64,000 bases of DNA, taken from the NCBI RefSeq assembly GCF_003049725.1, contig NZ_QAGM01000002.1, forward strand, positions 167,774 through 231,773. Reading direction: 5' to 3'. This stretch comes from Oceanimonas marisflavi. GTDB lineage: Bacteria > Pseudomonadota > Gammaproteobacteria > Enterobacterales > Aeromonadaceae. This document shows, in pieces, positions 17,238 to 26,998 of the stretch (position 1 is its first letter; each line of letters opens with the position of its first letter). Below the pieces are notes generated by a model. That model searched no databases and was not told the DNA's origin. It saw only the letters and a list, made by a program, of their open reading frames with translations. Both the position numbers and the translations under genes were made by a program.

Positions 17238-19478
17238 TCAGAAGCTGAACAGGTTGCCAAAATAGAGGTAAACACTGTTTTTATTCCCTTCCGCCTGACC
17301 AAACGCCAGATAGAGCGGGCCCCAGTTGGTGTCCACGCCAACGAAAATGCTGCCGGCGGTGAGCGACTGGTCCCAGCCCACTTCACTGCCGGCATTCCAT
17401 ACCCCGCCCCGCTCCAGCGAGCCGCCCAGATACACGGGTGAACGAAAGGCGCCGAAGTCGTTGTCAAACCAGCGATAGTGATACAGCAGGCCGGCCAGGC
17501 CACTGTAGCGGCCGCTGAGCTGCTCGCTCTGATAACCGGAAAGATTGAACAGTCCCCCCAGGCTGCGGGCAAACACCGGCAGTGACTGCTCGGCGGTAGA
17601 GCCGCCCAGCACCAGTTTGGTGATCAGGGTGTGGCGGCCTCCGCTCCAGGGCCGCAGCCAATCCAGCTCGTAGTCCAGGCCGTCCACGCTTTCATTGCTG
17701 CCCTGCCCGTCCAGCCGGTTTTGATAATACCCGAGCGTCAGCTCTGCCGCCTCGCCGTGGGTGGGGAAAAACACGTTATCCAGGGTGTCGTGGCTGAAGC
17801 GCAGATAAGGGCCGATGGAGGTCACATCCAGACTGCCGTCCAGGTTGCGGGCGTCTATGCTGCCGGTCAGCCCCTGCACCCCCAGGGCCAGCTCGCTCCA
17901 GGGGTTGAGGTTGTAACCCAGCTCGCTCTGCCCCCGCCAGGTGGCGTAGTCGAAATCCAGGGTGGTGAGCCTGCCAAACTGCTCAAAGCTCTCTTCCCCC
18001 GGCTCGACAAAAAAGGTGCGCCGGCGCTTGTCGTATTCGCCCCGGGCCTTCCAGAAAAAGTCATAGTCGGTGTCCAGGGGCGTGTAATACTCGGAGGCCA
18101 GCCGCTTGTTGCTGCCCAGGGTCACCTCCGCCAGCCACTCGCCCCCCAGTATATTGATATTGGTGCGACGAAACTGGGCGCCGATTTCAAAGTTGGTGCG
18201 GCTGGTGAAGTCGTCTTCCAGGGCAAACTTGAGGTCCACAAAGCCCGGCCCCCAGCCCTTTTCCCGGGTGTGCACCGTGAGCACCTGTTCGTCGTCCTGC
18301 TCCTCAATGCGGTAACTGACCTGTTCAAAGGCATCCAGGGCATAGAGCCGGCGTACACCCCGCTCCAGCTCCTCGGTCTGATGAAACTGCCCGGGATTGA
18401 GCCCCAGCACATCCCGGATCACCGCCTCGCTCAGGCTGGCATTGCCTTCCACTTCCACCCGGTCGAGAAACACCGCATCGCTGCGCTGCAGCCGGGCCCG
18501 GCGGTCCAGCTTGCGGTGGCGGTAATCGGCGTAGTCCTGCTCGCTCAGGGCCAGCGCCTGCAGTTTGGGCAAAATCAGCCTGGCCGCCGCCTCACCGCGC
18601 TCAATGGCCTCGGGCATGCGGCCGAAATCCCCTACCCCTATGCCGGCAATATTGGGGGCAAGCAGCACATCCTTATCGGTGAGCAGCGCCGTCTGCCGCT
18701 CGGTGCCGGCCCGGGTGAGGTAGTTGGTCAGCTGGGTCACCATGGCCAGGGCGCTGTCGAGCTGCTCTCTGGGCAGCATGGCATCGCCGATGTCCACGGC
18801 GATCACCACCTCGGCCCCCAGCTCTCTGGCCACGTCCACCGGCAGGTTGTTGACCACGCCGCCATCCGCCAGCAGCCTGCCATTCAGCGCCACCGGCTGC
18901 AGCACGCCCGGCACCGACATGGACGCCTGCATGGCGGTGGCCAGGTGGCCTTTTTTAAGCACCACCGGGGTCATGGTTTCCATGTCGGTGGCCACCGCCC
19001 GGTAGGGAATGGGCAGGTGATCGAAGTTTTTCAGGCGGGGAATGGTCAGGGTGCTGCGCCGAAGCAACGCGCCCAGCGCCTGGCCCTGAAAAAAGCCACC
19101 GGGCAGGCTGAGCTGCCACTTTTCATCTATGCCGATATCGGTGCGCAGCAGAAATTCGTCGTTCTGCCGCTTGCGCCGCAGCGACAGCTCGTCCCGCCCT
19201 ACCTTGTCCTGATAACCCTGGTTCCAGTCCAGGGCCAGCAACTGCTGCTCCAGCTCACCGGCATCGAGCCCCAGGGCGTACATGCCCGCCACATAGGCGC
19301 CCATACTGGTGCCGGTGACAATATCCACCGGAATGCGGTGCTGTTCCAGCACCCGAATCACCCCCACATGGGCAGCCCCCTTGGCCCCGCCACCGCTCAG
19401 CACCAGCGCCACGCGCGGGCGCTCGGCCAGCACCGGCAACGACAACAACAGGGTTAACAGTAGAATAAAAGCGCGCAT
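17238..19478 (-). CDS. Patatin-like phospholipase with POTRA and outer-membrane beta-barrel (PlpD-like, type Vd secretion)
   Basis: 746 residues. The order is: signal peptide (1-18, cleavage after VLA); patatin domain (about 22-320) with oxyanion loop SGGGAKG, nucleophile elbow GTSMG (Ser58) and DGG with Asp205; a POTRA-like segment (about 345-405, FLDRVEVEGNASLSEAVIRD); then a Bac_surface_Ag 16-stranded barrel ending NLFSF with terminal Phe. This plan and length match Pseudomonas PlpD (about 728), a type Vd autotransporter that exports its own lipase. Both catalytic dyad residues are present, so activity is expected. Substrate and whether the passenger is released are unknown. Confidence 0.9.
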   Translation of the reverse strand: MRAFILLLTLLLSLPVLAERPRVALVLSGGGAKGAAHVGVIRVLEQHRIPVDIVTGTSMGAYVAGMYALGLDAGELEQQLLALDWNQGYQDKVGRDELSLRRKRQNDEFLLRTDIGIDEKWQLSLPGGFFQGQALGALLRRSTLTIPRLKNFDHLPIPYRAVATDMETMTPVVLKKGHLATAMQASMSVPGVLQPVALNGRLLADGGVVNNLPVDVARELGAEVVIAVDIGDAMLPREQLDSALAMVTQLTNYLTRAGTERQTALLTDKDVLLAPNIAGIGVGDFGRMPEAIERGEAAARLILPKLQALALSEQDYADYRHRKLDRRARLQRSDAVFLDRVEVEGNASLSEAVIRDVLGLNPGQFHQTEELERGVRRLYALDAFEQVSYRIEEQDDEQVLTVHTREKGWGPGFVDLKFALEDDFTSRTNFEIGAQFRRTNINILGGEWLAEVTLGSNKRLASEYYTPLDTDYDFFWKARGEYDKRRRTFFVEPGEESFEQFGRLTTLDFDYATWRGQSELGYNLNPWSELALGVQGLTGSIDARNLDGSLDVTSIGPYLRFSHDTLDNVFFPTHGEAAELTLGYYQNRLDGQGSNESVDGLDYELDWLRPWSGGRHTLITKLVLGGSTAEQSLPVFARSLGGLFNLSGYQSEQLSGRYSGLAGLLYHYRWFDNDFGAFRSPVYLGGSLERGGVWNAGSEVGWDQSLTAGSIFVGVDTNWGPLYLAFGQAEGNKNSVYLYFGNLFSF

Positions 19479-19523
19479 GGCGATTCAACGGCAACAGAGC
19501 AAATTATGTTCGCATTGTATGCC

Positions 19524-19577
19524 GGGGAATGGGGAATGGGGAATGGGGAAGTCCCTAATCCCAAGTCCCTACTCCCC
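19524..19577. repeat. GGGGAAT heptamer array with C-rich arm
   Basis: Three and a half tandem GGGGAAT units are followed by GTCCCTAATCCCAAGTCCCT and ACTCCCC, so the G arm can fold onto the C arm. It lies between plpD and lpdA. The family is shared with 14189-14218 and 26810-26839. Confidence 0.7.
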
Positions 19578-19582
19578 AAAAC

Positions 19583-19611
19583 AAAAAACGCCCGGCCAAA
19601 AGACCGGGCGC
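19583..19611 (-). terminator. Terminator of lpdA
   Basis: CGCCCGG (19589-19595) pairs with CCGGGCG (19604-19610). On the minus strand the stem is followed by six T, 27 bp beyond the lpdA stop. Confidence 0.85.
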
Positions 19612-19637
19612 AAATATTACCGACAGCAAGAAGACGT

Positions 19638-21065
19638 TTACTTCTTCTTCTTGGCCTTGGGGTTCGGCATGTCGGTGATGGAGCCTTCGAATACTTCGGC
19701 GGCCATGCCCACGGACTCGTGCAGAGTGGGGTGAGCGTGAATGGTCAGCGCGATGTCTTCGGCGTCGGCGCCCATTTCAATGGCCAGACCGATCTCGCCC
19801 AGCAGTTCGCCGGCGTTGGTACCTATGGTGGCGCCACCCAGAACACGGTGAGTGTCCTTGTCGAAGATCAGCTTGGTCATGCCGTAGGAAGAGTCAGAAG
19901 CAATGGCCCTGCCGGACGCCGCCCAGGGGAAAGAAGCCACTTCAAAGTTCAGGCCTTTTTCCTTGGCTTCCTTCTCGGTCACACCCACCCATGCCACTTC
20001 CGGCTCGGTGTAGGCGATGGACGGGATCACTTTCGGGTCGAAGTAGTGCTTCATGCCGGCGATGACTTCGGCGGCCACGTGACCTTCATGCACACCCTTG
20101 TGCGCCAGCATGGGCTGACCCACGATGTCGCCGATGGCGTAGATGTGCGGCACATTGGTGCGCAGCTGTTTGTCGACGTTGATGAAACCACGCTCGTCCA
20201 CGTTCACGCCGGCTTTCTCGGCGTCCAGAGACTTGCCGTTGGGAGTACGGCCAATGGCCACCAGCACGGCATCGTAAACGTTGGTGATGCTTTCGCCTTT
20301 CTTGTTTTCCATGGTGACGTGAATACCGTCATCCTTGGCGTCAACGGCGGTCACCTTGGTTTCCAGCATCATGTTGAACTTGCTCTTCACCTGCTTGGTG
20401 AAGATCTTGATGATGTCCTTGTCGGCAGCCGGAATCACCTGGTCGAACATTTCAACCACATCGATCTTGGAGCCCAGAGCGTGATACACGGTGCCCATTT
20501 CCAGACCGATGATACCGCCACCCATCACCAGCAGCTTCTCGGGCACTTCCTTCAGCTCGAGGGCATCGGTGGAGTCCCATACGCGGGGATCGTCGTGGGG
20601 AATAAAGGGCAGCTTGATCGGACGGGAGCCGGCGGCGATGATGGCGTTGTCGAAGTTAACGGTGGTGTTGCCGTTTTCGCCTTCCACCACCAGGGTGTTG
20701 GCGCCGGTGAACTTGGCAAAGCCGTTCACTACCTTGACCTTGCGCATCTTGGCCATGCCGCCCAACCCTTGAGTCAGCTGACCGATGACTTTTTCCTTGT
20801 GCGCGCGAACCTTGTCCAGATCGATCTGCGGCTCGCCAAAGGTCACACCGTGGCTGGCCATCATCTTGGATTCTTCAATCACCTTGGCGATGTGCAGCAG
20901 CGCCTTGGAGGGGATACAGCCCACGTTCAGACAAACGCCACCCAGAGTGGAGTAGCGCTCGACGATAACGGTTTCCAGGCCCAGATCGGCGGCACGGAAA
21001 GCGGCGGAATAGCCGGCAGGGCCCGCGCCCAGAACCACAACCTGAGCTTTGACTTCTTGACTCAT
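19638..21065 (-). CDS. lpdA: Dihydrolipoyl dehydrogenase (E3)
   Basis: 475 residues, FAD-dependent disulfide oxidoreductase. Visible parts are the FAD loop GAGPAGYSAA, redox-active pair GGVCLNVGCIPSK (Cys45/Cys50 region), NAD loop GGGIIGLEMG, the second FAD motif YAIGDI, and catalytic HAHPTLHE near the C-terminus. It reoxidises dihydrolipoamide of the pyruvate and 2-oxoglutarate dehydrogenase complexes. It follows aceF on the same strand, but a terminator stands between them, so it probably also has its own promoter in 21066-21184. It ends in a Lys-rich tail. Confidence 0.97.
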   Translation of the reverse strand: MSQEVKAQVVVLGAGPAGYSAAFRAADLGLETVIVERYSTLGGVCLNVGCIPSKALLHIAKVIEESKMMASHGVTFGEPQIDLDKVRAHKEKVIGQLTQGLGGMAKMRKVKVVNGFAKFTGANTLVVEGENGNTTVNFDNAIIAAGSRPIKLPFIPHDDPRVWDSTDALELKEVPEKLLVMGGGIIGLEMGTVYHALGSKIDVVEMFDQVIPAADKDIIKIFTKQVKSKFNMMLETKVTAVDAKDDGIHVTMENKKGESITNVYDAVLVAIGRTPNGKSLDAEKAGVNVDERGFINVDKQLRTNVPHIYAIGDIVGQPMLAHKGVHEGHVAAEVIAGMKHYFDPKVIPSIAYTEPEVAWVGVTEKEAKEKGLNFEVASFPWAASGRAIASDSSYGMTKLIFDKDTHRVLGGATIGTNAGELLGEIGLAIEMGADAEDIALTIHAHPTLHESVGMAAEVFEGSITDMPNPKAKKKK

Positions 21066-21185
21066 GGTGACCTCTATTATGATTTTTCAGCCCTGTTCAG
21101 GCAGTGGCGGCGAGAGCACCAGACTCAAGGCGGCCACTACATTGCAAACGGGCAAAAGTTTACTGTTCTGTTATTAAAAAGAAAG

Positions 21186-21211
21186 TAAAAAGGCAGGCTT
21201 ATGCCTGCCTT
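21186..21211 (-). terminator. Terminator between aceF and lpdA
   Basis: AAGGCAGGC-TTAT-GCCTGCCTT (21190-21211), with five T after it on the minus strand, lies 6 bp beyond the aceF stop. Readthrough plus an internal lpdA promoter is the usual arrangement. Confidence 0.85.
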
Positions 21212-21217
21212 GTCACA

Positions 21218-23113
21218 TTAAAGGGCCAGGCGACGAAGATCGCTCAGTACACCACTCAGCATGGTGATGAAGCGGGCGCCGTCGGCGCCGTCAATCACCC
21301 GGTGGTCATAGGACAGCGCCAGCGGCTGGATCAGGCGAGGCTCGAATTCCTTGCCGTTCCACACCGGCTTGATACCGGACTTGGACACACCCAGAATGGC
21401 CACTTCCGGCGCATTCACGATGGGGGTGAACTGGGTGCCACCAATGCCGCCCAGAGACGAGATGGTGAAGCAACCACCCTGCATGTCGGCGGCGGTCAGC
21501 TTGCCGGCACGGGCCTTCTTGGAAATTTCACCCAGCTCGATGGCCAGCTCGCGAATGCCTTTCTTGTTCACATCGCGAACCACCGGAACCACCAGACCGT
21601 TGGGGGTATCTACCGCCACACCGATGTGTACATACTTCTTCATCACCAGGCTCTGGCCATCTTCAGACAGGGAAGAGCAGAACTTGGGGAAGGCTTCCAG
21701 CGCCTTGGCGGCGGCCTTCATGATGAAGATCAGCGGGGAGATCTTGTAACCCAGCTTCTGTTTCTCGGCAATGGCGTTCTCGGTCTTGCGGAAGGCTTCC
21801 AGCTCGGTGATATCGGTTTCGTCGAACTGGGTAACGTGGGGGATTTTCACCCAGTTACGGTGCAGGTTCGGACCGGAGATCTTCTGAATGCGGGTCAGGG
21901 CCACTTCTTCCACTTCACCGAACTTGGCAAAGTCGACCTTGGGCCAGGCCAGCACTTCCATACCACTGCCGGCCACGGCCACACCCGCAGGCTGGCTTTC
22001 AACGCGCTTGATGATGCCCTTGACGTAGTTCTGTACGTCTTCCTTCAGAATGCGCTGTTTCGGACCGGTGGCGGCAACCTTGGACAGGTCCACACCAAAC
22101 TCACGGGCCAGACGGCGAACCACCGGCGTGGCGTGCACATAGGCGTTGTTCTCAACGAACTCGCCCTTGGCGGGAGCAGCGGCAGCCTTCGGTGCTTCTG
22201 CTTTCGGTGCTTCTGCTTTCGGCGCTTCGGCCTTGGCCGGAGCGGCGGCAGGGGCAGCAGCCGGGGCGGCACCTTCCACTTCAAACACCATTACCAGGGA
22301 GCCGGTGGTCACCTTGTCGCCGGTGGCCACCTTGATTTCCTTGACCACACCGGCGAAGGGCGCAGGCACTTCCATGGAGGCCTTGTCGCCTTCCACGGTC
22401 AGAATGGACTGCTCGGCGTCCACCTTGTCGCCCACGGCAACCATCACTTCGGTGACTTCCACTTCGTCACCGCCGATGTCCGGCACGTTCACGTCTTTGG
22501 CGGCGGCAGCGGCCGGTGCGGCAGCCGCAGCCGGGGCGGCTTCGGCCGGGGCAGCGGCGGCAGCCGGTGCGGCACCCGCCACCTCAAATACCATGATCAG
22601 GGAGCCGGTGTTGACCTTGTCGCCCACGGCGATCTTGATCTCGGCCACCTTGCCAGAGAAGGGCGCAGGCACTTCCATGGAGGCCTTGTCGCCTTCCACG
22701 GTGATCAGGGTCTGCTCTTCCTCAATGGTGTCGCCTACGGCCACGGCGATTTCGGTGACTTCAACCTCGTCACCACCGATGTCCGGCACCTGAACTTCCT
22801 TCAGGGCGGAGGCAGCAGCAGCGGCCGGCGCGGCTTCGGCCTTGGGCGCTTCTTCGGCGGCAGCCGGGGCGGCAGCGCCGCCCTCTGCTTCAAAGACCAT
22901 GATAAGTGAGCCGGTGTTGACCTTGTCGCCCACGGCAATCTTGATTTCCTTTACCACGCCGGTGGCGGGGGCAGGCACTTCCATGGAGGCCTTGTCGCCT
23001 TCCACGGTGATCAGGGACTGTTCTTCCTCGACCTTGTCGCCCACGGCAACCAGGATCTCGGTAACTTCAACCTCGTCCGCGCCGATATCCGGCACCAGAA
23101 TATCTTTAGACAT
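21218..23113 (-). CDS. aceF: Pyruvate dehydrogenase E2, dihydrolipoyl acetyltransferase
   Basis: 631 residues. Three lipoyl domains in tandem (about 2-75, 107-180, 207-280) each carry the lipoylation site in [11 protein letters not shown] and are joined by Ala/Pro-rich swinging linkers. A peripheral-subunit-binding domain (about 330-365, [20 protein letters not shown]) and the catalytic core follow, with the active-site [15 protein letters not shown] near the C-terminus. E2 forms the core of the complex and transfers acetyl groups to CoA. E. coli AceF has 630 residues and also three lipoyl domains. There is a 10-bp gap to aceE upstream, so the genes are one operon. Confidence 0.97.
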   Translation of the reverse strand: MSKDILVPDIGADEVEVTEILVAVGDKVEEEQSLITVEGDKASMEVPAPATGVVKEIKIAVGDKVNTGSLIMVFEAEGGAAAPAAAEEAPKAEAAPAAAAASALKEVQVPDIGGDEVEVTEIAVAVGDTIEEEQTLITVEGDKASMEVPAPFSGKVAEIKIAVGDKVNTGSLIMVFEVAGAAPAAAAAPAEAAPAAAAAPAAAAAKDVNVPDIGGDEVEVTEVMVAVGDKVDAEQSILTVEGDKASMEVPAPFAGVVKEIKVATGDKVTTGSLVMVFEVEGAAPAAAPAAAPAKAEAPKAEAPKAEAPKAAAAPAKGEFVENNAYVHATPVVRRLAREFGVDLSKVAATGPKQRILKEDVQNYVKGIIKRVESQPAGVAVAGSGMEVLAWPKVDFAKFGEVEEVALTRIQKISGPNLHRNWVKIPHVTQFDETDITELEAFRKTENAIAEKQKLGYKISPLIFIMKAAAKALEAFPKFCSSLSEDGQSLVMKKYVHIGVAVDTPNGLVVPVVRDVNKKGIRELAIELGEISKKARAGKLTAADMQGGCFTISSLGGIGGTQFTPIVNAPEVAILGVSKSGIKPVWNGKEFEPRLIQPLALSYDHRVIDGADGARFITMLSGVLSDLRRLAL

Positions 23114-23123
23114 GTGTTACCCC

Positions 23124-25784
23124 TTATGCGTACAGCGGGTTGATCTTGTCGGCATCGATGCCGTACTTGGCGATGGCGTCGGCCACGACCTGCTTGTCGA
23201 CAGTGCCCTGCTTGGCCAGCTCGGTCAGCGCGGCAACCACCACATAGTGCTTGTTCACTTCGAAGTGACGACGCAGGTTCTCACGGCTGTCGGAACGACC
23301 GAAACCGTCGGTACCCAGCACCTTGTAGCTCACGGACGGCATGAAGGCACGAACCTGCTCGGCGTAGTTCTTCATGTAGTCGGTGGCGGCGATGGCCGGC
23401 TCGGTGCCCATTACCTGAGCGATGTAAGGCACGCGCGGCTCTTCGGTCGGGTGCAGCATGTTCCAGCGCTCGGCGTCCTGACCGTCGCGGGTCAGTTCGT
23501 TAAAGGAGGGTACGCTGTACACGTCGGAGCCGATGCCGTATTCCTCGGCCAGGATTTGAGCGGCTTCACGCACGCCCACCAGGATGGTGCCGGAGCCCAT
23601 CAGCTGAACCTTGCCCTTGCTGCCTTCCACGGTTTCGAGCTTGTAGATACCCTTGCGGATGCCTTCCTCGGCGCCTTCCGGCATGGCCGGCTGGTGGTAG
23701 TTCTCGTTCAGGGTGGTCAGGTAGTAGTACACGTTCTCCGGGTTGTCGCCGTACATGCGACGCAGACCGTCCTGCACGATTACCGCTACTTCATAGGCGT
23801 AGGTCGGATCGTAGGTGATACAGTTCGGAATGGTGCCCGCCAGAATGTGGCTGTGACCGTCTTCGTGCTGCAGACCTTCACCGTTCAGGGTGGTACGACC
23901 GGAGGTGGCGCCCAGCAGGAAGCCGCGGGCCTGTTGGTCACCGGCAGCCCAGCACAGATCGCCAACCCGCTGGAAACCGAACATCGAGTAGTAGATGTAG
24001 AACGGAATCATGGGGCAGTCGTTGGTGCTGTAGGAGGTGGCAGCGGCCAGCCAAGACGACATGGCACCCAGCTCGTTGATACCTTCCTGCAGTACCTGAC
24101 CCTTCTTGTCTTCCTTGTAGTAGGCCACCTGCTCACGGTCCTGAGGAACGTACTTCTGACCGTGGGGGTTGTAGATGCCGATCTGGCGGAACAGACCTTC
24201 CATACCAAAGGTACGGGCTTCGTCGGCCAGAATGGGCACGATGCGCTTGCCGATGGACTTGTCCTTCAGCATGATGTTCAGGGAGCGCACAAAGGCCATG
24301 GTGGTGGAGATTTCACGCTTCTGCTCTTCCAGCAGCGGGGCGAAGTCTTCCAGCGCGGGAATGTCCAGCTTGACAGTGGTTTCCGGCAGGCGGGTCGGCA
24401 GGTAGCCCTTCAGGCTCTGGCGACGGGCGTGCAGGTACTCGTGCTCGCGGGAACCTTCCTCGATCTTGATGTAGGGCAGGTTCGGCAGCTCTTCGTCGCT
24501 CACTTCAATGTTGAAGCGATCGCGGAAGTGCTTGAGAGAAGACATGTCCATCTTCTTGACCTGGTGCGCGATGTTCTTGCCTTCGGCGGCATCGCCCATG
24601 CCGTAACCCTTGATGGTCTTGGCCAGAATAACGGTCGGCTTGTCCTTGGTGTCGGCAGCGTTCTTGTAGGCCGCAAACATCTTGGCCGGATCGTGGCCAC
24701 CGCGGTTCAGGGCAAAGATTTCCTCGTCGGTCCAGTCCTTCACCAGCTCGGCGGTCTCCGGATACTTGCCGAAGAAGTGCTCACGCACATAGGCGCCGTC
24801 TTTGGACTTGAAGGTCTGGTAGTCGCCGTCCAGGGTCTCGTTCATCAGCTGAACCAGCTTGCCGGAGGTGTCCTTGGCGATCAGATCGTCCCAGCGACGG
24901 CCCCAGATAACCTTGACCACGTTCCAGCCGGCGCCGGTGAACAGGCCGTCCAGTTCGTTGATGATCTTGCCGTTACCCACCACCGGGCCGTCCAGGCGCT
25001 GCAGGTTACAGTTGATGATGAAGCACAGGTTGTCCAGCTTCTCACGGGCGGCAATGGTGATGGCGCCCTTGGATTCCGGCTCGTCCATCTCGCCGTCGCC
25101 CAGATAGGCGTATACGCGCTGCTCGGAGCAGTCCTTCAGGCCACGGTCGGTCAGGTACTTGAGGAAGCGGGCCTGATAGATGGCGTTGATCGGACCCAGA
25201 CCCATGGATACGGTCGGGAACTGCCAGAAGTCCGGCATCAGCTTGGGATGCGGATAGGACGGAATGCCCTTGCCGTCCACTTCCTGACGGAACATGTCCA
25301 GCTGGGCTTCGGTCAGGCGACCTTCGGCAAAGGCGCGGGCGTAGATACCGGGAGAGATGTGGCCCTGGAAGAATACCAGGTCGCCGCCGTCTTTCTCGTT
25401 ACGGGCGCGGAAGAAGTGGTTGAACGCCACTTCGTACATGGTGGCGCTGGAAGAGAAGGAAGACATGTGACCACCCAGGTCCAGGTCTTTCTTGGAGCCG
25501 CGCAGCACGATCATGACTGAGTTCCAACGGATGATGGCGCGGATCCGCCGTTCCAGATCCCAGTTGCCCGGGTACTCAGGTTCTTCGTCGGTGGTGATGC
25601 TGTTGACGTAATCTGAGTGAGCATTGCGGGCCACGGCAACGCCATGCTTGATGGCTTTGGTGGTCAGGCGCTCGTAAATGTACTGAGCGCGCTCAGGTCC
25701 TTCTTGACGGATCAAAGACTCCAGGGCGTCAAGCCACTCTTGAGTCTCTATTGAATCCACATCGTTTTTCAGGATATCAGACAT
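23124..25784 (-). CDS. aceE: Pyruvate dehydrogenase E1 (homodimeric)
   Basis: 886 residues (E. coli AceE 887). The ThDP/Mg site is visible as YLGDGEMDEPES followed by NCNLQRLDG (about 230-265). Other family blocks are GHISPGIYARAF and the C-terminal GTDGFGRSDSRENLRR. It decarboxylates pyruvate and acetylates the lipoyl groups of AceF. It is the first structural gene after pdhR on the same strand, 62 bp downstream. Expression is expected to be repressed by PdhR in the absence of pyruvate. Confidence 0.97.
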   Translation of the reverse strand: MSDILKNDVDSIETQEWLDALESLIRQEGPERAQYIYERLTTKAIKHGVAVARNAHSDYVNSITTDEEPEYPGNWDLERRIRAIIRWNSVMIVLRGSKKDLDLGGHMSSFSSSATMYEVAFNHFFRARNEKDGGDLVFFQGHISPGIYARAFAEGRLTEAQLDMFRQEVDGKGIPSYPHPKLMPDFWQFPTVSMGLGPINAIYQARFLKYLTDRGLKDCSEQRVYAYLGDGEMDEPESKGAITIAAREKLDNLCFIINCNLQRLDGPVVGNGKIINELDGLFTGAGWNVVKVIWGRRWDDLIAKDTSGKLVQLMNETLDGDYQTFKSKDGAYVREHFFGKYPETAELVKDWTDEEIFALNRGGHDPAKMFAAYKNAADTKDKPTVILAKTIKGYGMGDAAEGKNIAHQVKKMDMSSLKHFRDRFNIEVSDEELPNLPYIKIEEGSREHEYLHARRQSLKGYLPTRLPETTVKLDIPALEDFAPLLEEQKREISTTMAFVRSLNIMLKDKSIGKRIVPILADEARTFGMEGLFRQIGIYNPHGQKYVPQDREQVAYYKEDKKGQVLQEGINELGAMSSWLAAATSYSTNDCPMIPFYIYYSMFGFQRVGDLCWAAGDQQARGFLLGATSGRTTLNGEGLQHEDGHSHILAGTIPNCITYDPTYAYEVAVIVQDGLRRMYGDNPENVYYYLTTLNENYHQPAMPEGAEEGIRKGIYKLETVEGSKGKVQLMGSGTILVGVREAAQILAEEYGIGSDVYSVPSFNELTRDGQDAERWNMLHPTEEPRVPYIAQVMGTEPAIAATDYMKNYAEQVRAFMPSVSYKVLGTDGFGRSDSRENLRRHFEVNKHYVVVAALTELAKQGTVDKQVVADAIAKYGIDADKINPLYA

Positions 25785-25846
25785 GGCTGTTTCCTATCTC
25801 GTTTGGGGCTGATGCCCATGGGTTTCGTCGCTGCCGAAGGCATTCA

Positions 25847-26608
25847 TTATTCCTGCTGACGGGTCCGGCGCAGGGAGCGCTGAATGCGGCTTTCCTCGCG
25901 CTGAATGTCTAACAGGGTTTCTTCAATAAAGGCCAGGTGCTCATGACAAGCGTCCCTGGCCTGCTCCGGCTCGCGTGACAGAATGGTCTGGATCAGATTG
26001 GCGCGATGCTTGCGAATCTTCTCCACCATGCCGGCTCGCCGGTTAAGAATCTGAATGTTGCGCAGAATGCTGGACTCCAGCATGGGCTGAATGGCGCGCA
26101 ACAGGTGCAGCAGCACCACGTTGTGGGCGGCTGCCGCCACCGCCAGGTAGAACTCGGCGGCATGCTTGGCCTCTGCGGCCAGATCGCCCTTTTCCTGGGC
26201 GTTGATAATGGCTTGCTGAGCCGCGCGAATGGCGTCGAAGTCGGTTTCGGTGCCGCGCATCGCCGCATAGTAGGCGGAAATGCCTTCCATGGTGTGGCGA
26301 AACTCCAGCAGGTCGTACTGGGACTCCGGGTGTTCCGCCAGCAGCTGAAACAGCGGATCCGCCAGCCCCTTGGTGAGAGCGTTCTGCACATAGGTGCCGC
26401 CCCCCTGCTTGCGGGAAACCAGACCGCGCACCTCCAGGTGCTGAATGGCCTCGCGCACGGACGGGCGTGACACCGCAAACTGCTCGGCCAGCTCGCGCTC
26501 CGGCGGCAAACGCTGCCCCGGCTGCAGGCTGCCCTCCACTATCATCTGCTCCAGCTTGGCGGCGATAGTTTCGGCAAGTTTGGGTTGTTTAATGCGCTGA
26601 TAGGTCAT
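25847..26608 (-). CDS. pdhR: Pyruvate dehydrogenase complex repressor PdhR
   Basis: 253-residue GntR/FadR-family regulator (E. coli PdhR 254). The N-terminal winged helix (about 8-75) carries PPERELAEQFAVSRPSVREAIQ; the all-helical FCD effector domain follows, ending in the family-typical Arg-rich HLAFIEETLLDIQREESRIQRSLRR. Pyruvate releases it from DNA. The ATG chosen gives MTYQRIKQPKL as in homologues; a longer in-frame reading adds ten residues and would start inside the operator. A perfect PdhR box lies just upstream, so autorepression with aceEF is expected. Confidence 0.95.
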   Translation of the reverse strand: MTYQRIKQPKLAETIAAKLEQMIVEGSLQPGQRLPPERELAEQFAVSRPSVREAIQHLEVRGLVSRKQGGGTYVQNALTKGLADPLFQLLAEHPESQYDLLEFRHTMEGISAYYAAMRGTETDFDAIRAAQQAIINAQEKGDLAAEAKHAAEFYLAVAAAAHNVVLLHLLRAIQPMLESSILRNIQILNRRAGMVEKIRKHRANLIQTILSREPEQARDACHEHLAFIEETLLDIQREESRIQRSLRRTRQQE

Positions 26609-26623
26609 TCGCTCGGCTTTTTG

Positions 26624-26640
26624 AATTGGTAATACCAATT
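26624..26640 (-). promoter_or_regulatory. PdhR operator
   Basis: AATTGGTAATACCAATT is a perfect palindrome matching the PdhR consensus ATTGGTNNNACCAAT at every fixed position. It lies 15 bp upstream of the pdhR start codon, a position that would block transcription of pdhR-aceEF. Confidence 0.92.
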
Positions 26641-26809
26641 AACACTGTTAAAAAAAGGTATCAGAGCGGGAGGGAATTGTCCATGATTTTTGTGATCACT
26701 GCATACAAAAGGCCGTTTGCGCCCGGGATTTTTTTGGGGTGGCTCATAAAATTAGTCCAGCCCCATGAAAACACAAGAAAACGGGGAATGGTCTGACCAA
26801 CCAAAACTA

Positions 26810-26839
26810 GGGGAGTCGGGATTAGGGACTGGGGATTGG
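26810..26839. repeat. GGGACTG-type heptamer array
   Basis: Degenerate units GGGGAGTC, GGGATTA, GGGACTG, GGGATTGG without an obvious complementary arm. It abuts the structured element at 26869 and is related to the arrays at 14189 and 19524. Confidence 0.6.
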
Positions 26840-26868
26840 TGGTGTAGCAGGCAACGCCGATGTTGCCC

Positions 26869-26983
26869 GAAGCAGCAGTGGGGATTGCCGTAGCCGACCG
26901 TCACATGCCATGGACGGCATGTGCCGAGCGTTACAGGGAGGTACTTGAAGCGTGTCGGCGGAGCGCAACCGCACTGCTGATTC
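26869..26983 (-). repeat. Structured intergenic element, copy B
   Basis: Reverse-oriented copy of the element described at 32761. The outer arms contain CAGCAGTG/CACTGCTG; the main hairpin is ACATGCC-ATGGAC-GGCATGT on the plus strand (26903-26922), loop GTCCAT on the minus strand; the small hairpin is TAC-CTCCCT-GTA. It shares the blocks CGCCGACACGC, CGCTCGGC and GACGGTCGGC with copies A and C. It lies 15 bp beyond the ampD stop. Confidence 0.8.
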
Positions 26984-26998
26984 GCGCGGTGAGCGCTT

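Larger units (their letters stand above)
26609..26998. other. 390-bp gap between pdhR and ampD
   Basis: This gap holds, left to right, the PdhR operator and pdhR promoter region, about 150 bp of unassigned AT-richer sequence, a G-rich heptamer array and one copy of the structured intergenic element. No gene was recognised in it. Confidence 0.7.
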
